Assembly: GCA_903837355.1 (NCBI GenBank)
Contig: CAILUI010000172.1
Span: 1-64,000, forward strand
Direction: 5' to 3'
Origin: an uncultured Victivallales bacterium
GTDB lineage: Bacteria > Verrucomicrobiota > Lentisphaeria > Oligosphaerales > JAFGRS01
Length of the DNA stretch: 64,000 nucleotides
The position numbers and the translations under genes are program-made. Positions 9,547-18,140 of the stretch are shown here, piece after piece (position 1 is the stretch's first letter; every line of letters starts with the position of its first letter). Under the pieces are notes generated by a model. It had not been told where the DNA came from and did not search any database. It saw nothing but the letters and a program-made list of their open reading frames with translations.

Positions 9547-11025
9547 CTACAGACTCAGCCCGGCTGCCGCCAGCTCGAGGGCCCGAACCATGCCGCGGGC
9601 TTTCTGGCAGGTTTCCTGGTACTCCTTGTCGGGATCGGAGTCATAGACGATCCCAGCCCCGGCCTGGACCGCCACGCGGTGACCGTCGATCTCCAGAGTG
9701 CGGATGGTGATGGCGAGGTCCATGTTGCCATCGTAACCGATATAGCCAACCGCCCCGCCGTAGGCACCACGCGGCTGCGATTCCAGCTCGTGGATGATCT
9801 GCATGGCACGGATCTTCGGAGCCCCACTCAAGGTTCCGGCCGGGAACGTCGCCCGGATCAGGTCAAAGGCGTCCAGACCCGCCGCGAGCGTGGCCTGCAC
9901 CGTCGAGACGATATGCATGACGTGACTGTAGCGCTCGATGGTCATGAAGTCCTTCACCTGCACACTCGCCGGCGCCGCCACCCGCCCCAGGTCGTTGCGG
10001 CCCAGGTCCACCAACATCAGGTGCTCGGCCCGCTCCTTCTCGTCCGCCAGCAGTTCGTCGGCGAGGGCCCGATCCTCCTGTTCCGTGGCGCCGCGCGGCC
10101 GGGTGCCCGCGATCGGACGCAACTCGGCACGGTCGCCGGTCAGGCGGACCATGACCTCGGGGCTGGACCCCACCAGCAGATGCTCGCCCACCTTCAGGTA
10201 GAAGGTGTAGGGCGAGGGGTTGATCAGGCGCAGCGCCCGGTACAGCGTGATCGGATCCGCCGGCAGCTCGCCGCTGAAGCGCTGCGACAGGACGACCTGG
10301 ATGATGTCCCCCTCGAAGATCAACTCGCGCGCCCGCCGCACCATCTCCCGAAACTGCTCTGGAGTGACGTTGGAGCTGAGCGCGGGCGCGGCCCCGGTGA
10401 GTCGCGGCCGCAGATCCACCGGGGCCTGCAGGCGCTCCTCGATGGCCGCAATGCGCCGCACCGCGTCCTGGTAGGCAGCCTTCGTGGAAGCGAAGCGGTC
10501 CGGGCGCGCTCCGGCCACGATCTTCATGGTGTGCCGCACATTGTCGAAGACGATCATGGTGTCGGTGAGCATGAAGCAGGCGGTCGGTCCGGACGGCGCC
10601 TGTTTGGGTTCCGGCAGGCGCTCAAACTCGCGCACCGTCTCGTAGTTCATGAAGCCGACGGCGCCGCCAATGAAACGCGGCAACTCCGGCAAGAGTACCG
10701 GCGCGGTCTGGGCCATGATCGCGCGCAGGGCCGTAACGCCGTGGTCAGCACTGCTCAGAACCGTGCGCTCGCCATTCGCGTCCTCCACCATCGCCTGGCC
10801 GTTCTCGACGGTGAACAACGTGTGCGGCTGCAGGCCGATGAACGAGTAACGGCCCCAGCGCATCCCCCCTTCCACGCTCTCCAGCAGGAAAAGGCGGGTG
10901 TCCCGTGCAAAGCGTGCCGCCACCGAGACCGGCGTCTCCACGTCGGCCAGATGCTCACGGTAAACGGGGATCAGATTGCCCCGCGTGCACAGGCTCTCGA
11001 ATTCCTCATAGGTCGGTGTGATCAT
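9547..11025 (-). CDS. trpE: Anthranilate synthase component I
   Basis: The 492-residue chorismate-utilising enzyme is the first structural gene of the operon. Conserved C-terminal blocks are visible: RFSGELPADP, PSPYTFYLK, GSSPEVMVRL, IAGTRPRG, MLVDLGRNDLGRV, VSTVQATL, FPAGTLSGAPK and GAYGGAVGYIG. The N-terminal LLESVEGGMRWGRYSFIG block includes the region that binds Trp for feedback inhibition. ATG 11025 is chosen because the family begins there; the frame is open upstream through the leader. Confidence 0.95.
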   Translation of the reverse strand: MITPTYEEFESLCTRGNLIPVYREHLADVETPVSVAARFARDTRLFLLESVEGGMRWGRYSFIGLQPHTLFTVENGQAMVEDANGERTVLSSADHGVTALRAIMAQTAPVLLPELPRFIGGAVGFMNYETVREFERLPEPKQAPSGPTACFMLTDTMIVFDNVRHTMKIVAGARPDRFASTKAAYQDAVRRIAAIEERLQAPVDLRPRLTGAAPALSSNVTPEQFREMVRRARELIFEGDIIQVVLSQRFSGELPADPITLYRALRLINPSPYTFYLKVGEHLLVGSSPEVMVRLTGDRAELRPIAGTRPRGATEQEDRALADELLADEKERAEHLMLVDLGRNDLGRVAAPASVQVKDFMTIERYSHVMHIVSTVQATLAAGLDAFDLIRATFPAGTLSGAPKIRAMQIIHELESQPRGAYGGAVGYIGYDGNMDLAITIRTLEIDGHRVAVQAGAGIVYDSDPDKEYQETCQKARGMVRALELAAAGLSL

Positions 11026-11096
11026 GCTGGCACCTGTTTCCTGCACTCCTGCTGCGTCGCTCCAACCACCCCGCCAAAAGCCCGCTCGCTGGCCAC

Positions 11097-11136
11097 AAAA
11101 GGAAGGCCCGGGCTGGCGGAATCCGCGGCCCGGGCC
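11097..11136 (-). terminator. trp attenuator terminator hairpin
   Basis: A perfect 9-bp G+C stem (GGCCCGGGC with GCCCGGGCC, 11128-11136 and 11105-11113) encloses a 14-nt segment that can extend the pairing (GCGGA/TCCGC). On the minus strand it is followed by TTCCTTTT (11097-11104). It lies about 20 nt after the leader-peptide stop and about 80 nt before trpE, exactly where an attenuator belongs. Confidence 0.85.
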
Positions 11137-11155
11137 CCGAAACGGCCACACGGCA

Positions 11156-11215
11156 CTACGGTACGCCCCTGCCGCACCACCGCCACTGCCATACCGCCTG
11201 ACCTGCGCCGTACAT
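11156..11215 (-). CDS. trpL: trp operon leader peptide (three Trp codons)
   Basis: A 19-codon frame, MYGAGQAVWQWRWCGRGVP followed by TAG, carries Trp at positions 9, 11 and 13 (W-Q-W-R-W). It sits about 40 nt after the predicted transcription start and just before the terminator hairpin at 11105-11136. This is the arrangement of classical ribosome-mediated trp attenuation. The Shine-Dalgarno is weak (GGGG about 11 nt upstream). Too short to be found by usual gene callers. Confidence 0.85.
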   Translation of the reverse strand: MYGAGQAVWQWRWCGRGVP

Positions 11216-11260
11216 CACTGCTCTGCCCCAAACCGTTGTTCTAGTGTTTCGCTGCAATAG

Positions 11261-11289
11261 AACATACAGGGCACGCCGCCACCCGTCAA
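11261..11289 (-). promoter_or_regulatory. Sigma-70 type promoter of the trp operon
   Basis: On the minus strand TTGACG (11289-11284) and TATGTT (11266-11261) are separated by exactly 17 bp. Transcription would begin near 11254, giving a short 5' leader before the leader peptide at 11215. I found no clear trp operator overlapping it, which fits control by attenuation. Confidence 0.75.
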
Positions 11290-11332
11290 GTCAGGCTCGC
11301 CAGGAAAAGAGCAACTCCGCCCAGGAAGGGCG

Positions 11333-11380
11333 CCTGCCTGCCTGCCTGCAGCGCCGACGGCGCGGTGCTGAAGGCACCGC
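11333..11380. other. Short tandem repeat and two hairpins between trp promoter and DUF4434 gene
   Basis: The gap 11290-11503 contains a CCTG tetranucleotide run (about 11333-11349), a small GCGCC-GAC-GGCGC hairpin just after it, and a perfect 7-bp hairpin (GCGGTGC/GCACCGC, 11362-11368 and 11374-11380, 5-nt loop). The hairpins lie downstream of the DUF4434 gene and could help end its transcript, but no T tract follows. Confidence 0.5.
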
Positions 11381-11503
11381 AACCGGGCCTGCGTCTCGGT
11401 CAGGGCCAGCGGGGCAGCGTAAGGCAGGCTGCTATCAAGGCAGAGGCCGGTGCGCTGGCCGATGCCATACCGGGCCGTTGTCTGACCGATGGGGCGAGAG
11501 CCC

Positions 11504-12601
11504 TCAGGGGCGAGGGCGCGTTCCCACATAGGCCTGGTAGTCGCGGTACCATTGGGCTGCCTTATCGCTGAGTTCGGGCCGGCCGTACTGGTAGTATCCC
11601 CAGGTGACGATCCGGTCGGCATACTCCGCTGCCAGTTCAAGCTTGCTCTTCAGCCTGTCGATGGGTACGGCCCGCCATGGGGCAGCCTTGACCGTGCTGT
11701 GGTGGACCCGCCCGTAACGACGCACGTACTCCTCCATGCTTGAGCATTCGAACTCGGCTGTCTCCACATTGGCCCAGAGGGTGGCGCCGGCAGTGTCGCA
11801 GGCAGCGCGCATAGCCGCGAAGTAGGGGCGGCGCTGCTCCATGGTGCAGAACGAGAAGTGTTCGCCACTGTCCTGGAGCATGATGATGTCGAACCTACTC
11901 AGCCTGATAAGGTCTGCCCAATAGGCCTGGTACTCCTCGGGCTCGTTGAACCTGAAGTCGCCAAACACGCGCTCCCGGTCAAGGATGAAGAAGGGCGACA
12001 AAGTAACTGGCTTGGCCGGCACAGCCTCCTTACACAGGCTGACCACCGCGGGGTACAGACGCCTGAGGTAGGCGTTCATGCTGTCCCAAGCCATGTAGAT
12101 CTCGTGGGGTACGTACCACGCATGGAAGGCAGGGTGGCTGCCGTAGCGTTCGGCGATGGTCTTCACGCTGGCACCGATGGCTTTGAGTTCCTTGTCCAGG
12201 TCAAGGTCACCGTACCAGAGAGGGCTGGCGCCCGTATCGACGATGACCTGCATCTTGCGCTCGGCGCAGAGGTCAAGGACCGTAAGCATCGGGTCCTCGG
12301 CCAGGGGCTTCGCGAAGGCGGGGGCAACATGGGAGATCCAGAGCAGGTCGAAGCCGATCGCCCGCTCATCGTCCAGTTGCTTCACCCACCCGGCCCGGTC
12401 CAGTGAGGGATCAAAGGGGCGCAGGTTGCCTGAGATGACGGGGGCGCAGCGCGGCCTCTTCGTTCCCTCCTTCGAGGCGGCCCCTTGCTCAGCGCCAGCC
12501 GAGCGGCCCAAGCCTATACCCGCCGTGGCGGCCGCGGCCGCCACGGTGCCGATGAATCCACGCCGGGTCAGCCGCTCGTGTCCGCTATTCCGAACCGACA
12601 T
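11504..12601 (-). CDS. Tat-exported DUF4434-type protein (glycosidase-like TIM barrel)
   Basis: The 365-residue protein has a twin-arginine signal (LTRRGFIG followed by an Ala-rich core, about residues 11-30). The mature part resembles DUF4434 proteins, TIM-barrel proteins related to glycoside hydrolases, with ISGNLRPFDPSLDRAGWVKQLDDERAIGFDLLWI at its start and strands carrying HAWYVPHEIY, IIMLQDSGE and LWANVETAEFE, whose acidic residues could be catalytic. Substrate unknown. It lies 189 bp downstream of the DUF4838 gene on the same strand, so the two may act on one glycan. Confidence 0.7.
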   Translation of the reverse strand: MSVRNSGHERLTRRGFIGTVAAAAATAGIGLGRSAGAEQGAASKEGTKRPRCAPVISGNLRPFDPSLDRAGWVKQLDDERAIGFDLLWISHVAPAFAKPLAEDPMLTVLDLCAERKMQVIVDTGASPLWYGDLDLDKELKAIGASVKTIAERYGSHPAFHAWYVPHEIYMAWDSMNAYLRRLYPAVVSLCKEAVPAKPVTLSPFFILDRERVFGDFRFNEPEEYQAYWADLIRLSRFDIIMLQDSGEHFSFCTMEQRRPYFAAMRAACDTAGATLWANVETAEFECSSMEEYVRRYGRVHHSTVKAAPWRAVPIDRLKSKLELAAEYADRIVTWGYYQYGRPELSDKAAQWYRDYQAYVGTRPRP

Positions 12602-12790
12602 GGCTTTCTCTCCTTGCCGTTCGCGTTCGTCCGCGTGGTGAAACTGGCCAGACGTGTGGCTGCCGTCTCAATTGGGTTTGACCTGAACGGGGATTCCCGG
12701 AAGTGTGTTGGCGGGGGAGAGCCGCGCGGCCGAGCTGGCGTGGGTACGGTTGGCGTTGGCGGGCGGCGGACGAACGAGCCACGCGGAGCT

Positions 12791-15739
12791 TCACATGGAC
12801 GGTTTCTGGATGACCTCCATGATCAGCATCGGGTTTGACTCCACGTCGGTGCTGACGAAGTAAACCGGTTTCCAGACGCCGCCCATGCCTAAAGTGTTCA
12901 GGACTCGTACGGCGATCAGGTTCTCCTTGCCCGGATTGAGGAAGGGCCTGGGGTCGAACATGAAGGGGGTTGCCCAGATATCCACTGGCTTGAGGCCGGT
13001 GGATGCAGAGGTGTGCGCAAACGCTTTCTGGCCGTTTATCCAGATTTCCGCATCCTCATCCACGGCCCCAAACAGCATGTATGACAGCTTGCCGCTGCCG
13101 AAGTCCTGCGGAACCTGGAACGTCTGCCTGTACCAGCCATACCCCAGGTAATTGGGAAACCCCTGTTTTTCCCAGCCGTGGCCTTGATCGCTGCGCACCT
13201 CTGCCCAGTCGGCGTCGCTGACTTCGGGGGCATACCATTTCGCGGGGACGCCCGCTGCGTCCGCGTCGGGTTTGAACTTCCAGACATCACCGAGGCGCTG
13301 TGCCATTACCTTGGGCAGCTTCAAGGTGAACGTCTCCCGCCAGAACGCGATCTTCTGCTCCGCCCCCGGCGCCCCTTCCGCAAAATGGGTTATTCCTTCG
13401 CTCTTGACCACCTGCTCAAATTCAGCGATGAGCGCACCGTAGTCAGTGCCGTCGGTGGCTCTACCCATCGGCACATCCCCTATACGCATTGCCTGCAGTT
13501 GCATGGAGTAAGCCGGATAGCCGATATCCTGAGAGAGTTTCACATACATCACGGGAAGTTTCGCAAGTTTCACCCGGCGCAGGACTTCGGGGTCTTTGGC
13601 AAGCGCTTCCGCCTCGCTGAAGAGTCGGAAGGACCGCTTCAGGAAGTCCTTTGACAAGGGCGCCCACTCCGGCAAGAAGCACATGTCGACCATGATCGGA
13701 TTCCCGGCTACCGTGGTGCCCAACGGGTGGGGCCGATCATGATAGGTCTCCCACATATCCCACAGCATCTTGTTGTATTCCCAGATCGGGGCAGCAGCCT
13801 CAGCATAGTAGCCGTAGATGAAGTCGCGCATCAGCGCCTGCGTATCCAAGGCGGGATTCCAGAGCTGCTTTCCCCAGACCCAGGAACGCATGGGGCCGTT
13901 ATCGGAGCCGGGGCTCTGGTAGGCTCCCTGGAGCATGACGCCTTGGGCGTTGTGGGCGATGTAGAAACGGATATCCGGGGTCACCACGGGCATGTTTGGC
14001 ATAGGCAACGAGTAGCCGCTGAAGTTCACCGTGTAGTCCCAGATGTGAATTCTGGCCCCGATCGCCGCCCAGCCCTTCATCGCGGCCTGGAACTGCTCCG
14101 TCTCCGTGACGGTCAGGAATGGGGTGGCCCAGGCATGGCGGTCCGTGCAGAGCTGGATCACTACGTTAGGACGTGGCTTCACGGTTTTCGGCGGCAGGAA
14201 CGTGTCGGTATAGGCCAGGGTCGATACCTTCACGTTCGGGAAGTCTGGCGCGATGGCGTCCGCAACGCCATTGACGAAGATGAGCAGCGGGCCGGCCAGC
14301 GATCCCTCCGCGTCGGTGATTCTCTTGCAGTTCGGGCAGGCGCAACCGCAGGGGGGGCCGTCGTTCTGAGAGACGCTGATCAGCTCGGCGTTCGGATTGT
14401 TCTTCAGGATCTCCTTGACGCGCGCGATGACCAACTGCAGGACGTCCGGGTTGGTGACGCAGAGTTGATGCGCGTTCCGCTTGCCGTCGTTCTCCGCGAA
14501 GTACTCCGGATGATCCTTGAAGTAGCGGTCCGCAGGAAGCAGACCGGCGAAGGTATGGCAGAAGAACCCGCCGACGAAATTCACGTTGCCGCCGTAGTTT
14601 TCCGAGATGACTATACTGGTTGAACTTGTGCGGTTGCGCAGGGACCAGGTCGCATCGAAAGCATCCCAGTAGTAGGGGTCACGGATCTCGAGCACGGGCA
14701 CGAATCGCCGGGGAACGGGCCGGAAGTGCAGATCCGGGATATGCGGGATGGTGCTCGCGTCACGGTGGTACCACCGGCAGCCCAAGTCTTCCTCGAGGAG
14801 CGCATAAACAGCGTTGATCGGACCGCGCCGGCTGCCGCCAAGCAGGAACAGGTTCGCGCCCGCTACCTCGATGGCGTAGCCCTCCGTGCCAAGATTGGCG
14901 TCGCTGAAGCCGTGAGTCGAAGCGAGGCTGGTCCTGCCTATGCTTATGAATCTCCCCGTTACCTTGGTGTCGGCAGTCTCGCTAACGACCGGAAAACGGC
15001 TGCCCGTCATTACCTTGAGCCAGGCGCAGAGATCGGCGGCGGCCTTCTGGTCTTGGGTAGTCGCAACCGCGGGTAGCACCACGGTGTAGTCCGTAGCGCC
15101 ATGCGCTGACAGGGTCAAGGTCTTGGCGGATCGTCCTTGTGGTTTCAGGGCATTCCGCCAATGCTTCGGCATCGCAGTTACGATGCTTGTATCGTGATCA
15201 ATAATGATGGCTCCAACATTATCAAAACCATCGTAATTCGTGCTTTTATCGTCTACATAGAAAAATACATTGTATGTTCCTTTGAGGACATTCGGCTTGA
15301 ATTTGACTCTGTAGGTGACCGTAAGAACATCCGCAGTCTTATCAATTCTGGTGTTTTCACAATCAAGATATCCTTGGTCGTTTTCGATGATTATGCCTGG
15401 TGCACCGGGAGTCCCGATCGCTTCTGTCGCATTCCAGAATCCGTGTTTGACAATCGCCAGTTCATTCTTGGGAACATCGTAACCGATGTAGAACCCACTC
15501 AACTGATTACCGCCTCGGCAAACGACCAAGTAAGTGGAGTTCAGGAGGCCGAGATCGCCGGCATACTGATATTTCGCGGTCACTGTATGCCAGGTGTCGA
15601 CCGCCAAGGGTTCCGCAAGCTCAGCGCCTTGGCCATTGACGTCTACGCCCAGATTCTGCGGAGTCGCCGCGCAGAGGCAGGGTGCCGCAGCGCACCCCAG
15701 GATAGTGACGCACAGGCAAAGATACAGTCGTGTCTTCAT
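12791..15739 (-). CDS. Secreted DUF4838-type glycan-active protein, multidomain
   Basis: The 982-residue protein has a signal peptide (about 1-24), an N-terminal beta-rich domain (about 30-180) that I do not recognise, a GH20/GH67-type N-terminal alpha/beta domain (about 200-310, DYTVVLP...AADLCAWLKVMTG), a DUF4838 TIM-barrel (about 320-640) with the family's Cys cluster PPCGCACPNCKR, a helical region, and a C-terminal galactose-binding-like domain (about 830-970, GYGWYRQTFQVP, EIWINGQKAF). It is likely an exported glycosidase-like protein; the substrate is unknown. ATG 15739 begins the signal peptide. The DNA for the N-terminal domain is AT-rich (38% G+C at 15181-15360), unlike the rest. Confidence 0.75.
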   Translation of the reverse strand: MKTRLYLCLCVTILGCAAAPCLCAATPQNLGVDVNGQGAELAEPLAVDTWHTVTAKYQYAGDLGLLNSTYLVVCRGGNQLSGFYIGYDVPKNELAIVKHGFWNATEAIGTPGAPGIIIENDQGYLDCENTRIDKTADVLTVTYRVKFKPNVLKGTYNVFFYVDDKSTNYDGFDNVGAIIIDHDTSIVTAMPKHWRNALKPQGRSAKTLTLSAHGATDYTVVLPAVATTQDQKAAADLCAWLKVMTGSRFPVVSETADTKVTGRFISIGRTSLASTHGFSDANLGTEGYAIEVAGANLFLLGGSRRGPINAVYALLEEDLGCRWYHRDASTIPHIPDLHFRPVPRRFVPVLEIRDPYYWDAFDATWSLRNRTSSTSIVISENYGGNVNFVGGFFCHTFAGLLPADRYFKDHPEYFAENDGKRNAHQLCVTNPDVLQLVIARVKEILKNNPNAELISVSQNDGPPCGCACPNCKRITDAEGSLAGPLLIFVNGVADAIAPDFPNVKVSTLAYTDTFLPPKTVKPRPNVVIQLCTDRHAWATPFLTVTETEQFQAAMKGWAAIGARIHIWDYTVNFSGYSLPMPNMPVVTPDIRFYIAHNAQGVMLQGAYQSPGSDNGPMRSWVWGKQLWNPALDTQALMRDFIYGYYAEAAAPIWEYNKMLWDMWETYHDRPHPLGTTVAGNPIMVDMCFLPEWAPLSKDFLKRSFRLFSEAEALAKDPEVLRRVKLAKLPVMYVKLSQDIGYPAYSMQLQAMRIGDVPMGRATDGTDYGALIAEFEQVVKSEGITHFAEGAPGAEQKIAFWRETFTLKLPKVMAQRLGDVWKFKPDADAAGVPAKWYAPEVSDADWAEVRSDQGHGWEKQGFPNYLGYGWYRQTFQVPQDFGSGKLSYMLFGAVDEDAEIWINGQKAFAHTSASTGLKPVDIWATPFMFDPRPFLNPGKENLIAVRVLNTLGMGGVWKPVYFVSTDVESNPMLIMEVIQKPSM

Positions 15740-15798
15740 GTGGAGTCCTGTTTTGTGGATAGGAAGCCTCATCCCCAGGGACGCGAGGCAGAGTATAG

Positions 15799-16074
15799 CC
15801 CTGGGGAAAGCCGTTTCCTATCGGCCATCGCCTGCGGCGCAGTGGACTTGCCAGTCTGAGCGTGGGCTGGAAGGATGCAGCCGGAACGTGGACTGCGCAC
15901 GCACAGAACCGGCGACTCGTCGGCGTGGAGCCAGGCGACGCCGCGGGATGGCGCGAGATCGTCGGGCTCGTGGAGGCGCCGCCGGAGGCTGGCCAACTCG
16001 TCCTCATGGCAAATGCCACCGGCCAACTCAGCGACGCCGACCGCTGCTGGTTCGACGATGCCGCGCTGAAATAG
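15799..16074 (+). pseudogene. Possible 3' remnant of a secreted glycan-binding gene
   Basis: The gap 15773-16175 holds no intact gene. An open plus-strand frame from 15799 to the stop at 16074 ends with AGWREIVGLVEAPPEAGQLVLMANATGQLSDADRCWFDDAAL, described here by its key parts AGWREIVGLV and CWFDDAAL. The W-F-D-D ending resembles the last strand of carbohydrate-binding modules. There is no start or Shine-Dalgarno and the 5' part is nonsense-like, so I read it as a decayed gene end. Chance reading is possible. Confidence 0.3.
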
Positions 16075-16175
16075 GGGCGACGGGCCGAGCGGGCCAGCAC
16101 CAAGACAGCGCGCGGGCTCGGCCGGCCGGCCCAGGAAGCCCTCCGGCCTGATTCCATCGCGGTCCAGCCTGTGGG

Positions 16176-18140
16176 CTACAGCGTGCTCAGGTCCGGAATC
16201 AGGGTGAACACGCGTTCCCAGTCCACGCCCTCGCCTTGGCCGTCAGCGGGCTGAACCAGCACCAGAAGTGGATTGGCACCCCAGGCGCCAAAGGTCAGGC
16301 GCCGACAGGACGTCTGCCACCAGTAGCGCGAGACCGAAGCATGCCGACTATGACCATCCGTGAACCAGTACACGGCTTCCCGGCGCTCATTGCCGCGCGT
16401 CAACTCGACGCAGGCGGCCGCGCCGCCCGGCAGGGGGAACGGACGGCGCGTGCTCAGCCTCCAGCCGGCCCCCCGGAAACAATAGACCGGATCGTGCACA
16501 GCGTGCCGGTCCTTCGAGCCGTCGACCGCAATCACCAGCACGCTCCCGGAACGCATCTGGTAGAGCCGCTTAACCGTTTCAGCATTGCGATAGACGTCGG
16601 CTTCAGTCCGCGAGAGGGGCATATCAACGCTCGAGAACCCGAGCCCTGCACTCGACAGGTCCTGCAGGCGCCGGGAGGAACCGGCCACAGGAACCAGTTC
16701 CCAGAGCAGGGTTACGGTCGCGGCCAGGGCTACTGCCAGCGGCCGCCAGCACGTGTTCCCCGCGACGGACACAGGGCGTGATGGCGGGGCACGACGCAGC
16801 CCCAGAAGACCGGCGGCCGCGGCGACCAGACTAAGGCCCAGCCGCAGTCCCACGACCCCCTTCACCCCAAGGCCGGAAGCCACCCAGCCGAGGGCCGGCA
16901 TCCAGGATACAGCCAGGCCAAACCAGAGCAGTGTCCAGCCGCTCAGCGGTAGGAACGCCGCCGCCGCCAGCGCCAGCGCCGCATGCTTCAGGACATTGAG
17001 GGAAGCGGCCGTACCCACCAGGAGCAGCACCAGCGCGAGGACCGGCAGAGAGGGGATATGGGCCTGGCGAACTCCAGCGTCGGCGGTCCGCCAGGATGCC
17101 AGCAGGGCGGCCAGCACCGGCAGCAACCAGAGCGCCAGCATGGCCTGCCCGCCCCGGTCAAACGGCGAGTCGTGCCACGTCCGCACCAGATCAGCGCACA
17201 GCAGAGCACAGAACAGCAGGGCCGCGAGTCTTACCCCGTACGGGACCCCCCGCACGCGCTCTCGGCCGAAGCGCAGCAGCCACGGCACCCATGAGAAGCC
17301 AGCCAGGCAGAGCAGGAACATCAGGACCAGCACCAGAACACCGCTGAGAACGTGAAACCGCCCCGTGGCAAAGCCCGAGCCAAAGCTTAAGGCGACCGCG
17401 GTGGTCAGCAGGACCCGGAGGGTGTTGGCACACCAGGCCGCCGCCACCAGAGCGGGCACCACCCACCAGTAGCCACGGGATGCACGAAACTGCCGATGGG
17501 CCACGACCAGCCCGGCGATCAGCATCGCCTGCAGCACCCCCAACCCGGAACACTCCGGGTCGACCGAGATCGGCAGTCCCTGGACCACGACCAGGACACC
17601 TTGCCGTTCGACCGCGAACCCCAGCGCGCTAAAGAGACGATCGGCCACGCCCGCGGCCGAGAGGCGGAAATACCAGCCCAGCCAGTCGGTCTCCAGCGCC
17701 AGCCAGGGAAAGGCCAGCCACAGGAGCGGTAGCAGCCGCGCCACCGTCGGCCGCCGCGCCGGCTCGAGTCGCAGCACCAGAAGACTCCACGTGGCGACGG
17801 TCCAGGCCAGAGCGAGCAGCACGGTCAGATTGAGCACGATGCCCGCCATCCAGGCCAGGGCTGCCAGTCCCAGCCATTGCCGGTCCACCCCGGCCACGCC
17901 CGCCCGCCAACGCCAAGGCCGGCCGCACCACCAGAAAAGCGGGAACGCCACCAGCAGCGGCAGTACCTCCCCCGCGCTCGCCAGCCAACTGCGGTCGCGC
18001 CACCAGATGAACCCCCCAACGGCGCCCAACGCCAGCAGCCAGACCTTCTCGAACCCCGTCAGTCGGTCCGCGACGCCGGGTGACGCGCTGCCGTCACCAG
18101 GACGGGATGCCGACATGGACTCGGTTGCCGGTAGGCTCAT
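16176..18140 (-). CDS. Exosortase fused to a C-terminal EpsI-like domain
   Basis: The 654-residue multi-pass membrane protein is an exosortase, a transpeptidase-like enzyme that processes PEP-CTERM proteins at the cytoplasmic membrane. The catalytic triad is visible: C197 in VDPECSGLG, R242 in CANTLRVLL and H263 in GRFHVLSG. After about ten or more helices, the C-terminal 140 residues (DVYRNAETVKRLY, AVHDPVYCFRGAGWRL, VYWFTDG) match the EpsI/exosortase-associated domain, probably outside the membrane. It overlaps the TPR gene by 4 bp and is last in a three-gene unit that begins with a likely substrate. Confidence 0.9.
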   Translation of the reverse strand: MSLPATESMSASRPGDGSASPGVADRLTGFEKVWLLALGAVGGFIWWRDRSWLASAGEVLPLLVAFPLFWWCGRPWRWRAGVAGVDRQWLGLAALAWMAGIVLNLTVLLALAWTVATWSLLVLRLEPARRPTVARLLPLLWLAFPWLALETDWLGWYFRLSAAGVADRLFSALGFAVERQGVLVVVQGLPISVDPECSGLGVLQAMLIAGLVVAHRQFRASRGYWWVVPALVAAAWCANTLRVLLTTAVALSFGSGFATGRFHVLSGVLVLVLMFLLCLAGFSWVPWLLRFGRERVRGVPYGVRLAALLFCALLCADLVRTWHDSPFDRGGQAMLALWLLPVLAALLASWRTADAGVRQAHIPSLPVLALVLLLVGTAASLNVLKHAALALAAAAFLPLSGWTLLWFGLAVSWMPALGWVASGLGVKGVVGLRLGLSLVAAAAGLLGLRRAPPSRPVSVAGNTCWRPLAVALAATVTLLWELVPVAGSSRRLQDLSSAGLGFSSVDMPLSRTEADVYRNAETVKRLYQMRSGSVLVIAVDGSKDRHAVHDPVYCFRGAGWRLSTRRPFPLPGGAAACVELTRGNERREAVYWFTDGHSRHASVSRYWWQTSCRRLTFGAWGANPLLVLVQPADGQGEGVDWERVFTLIPDLSTL

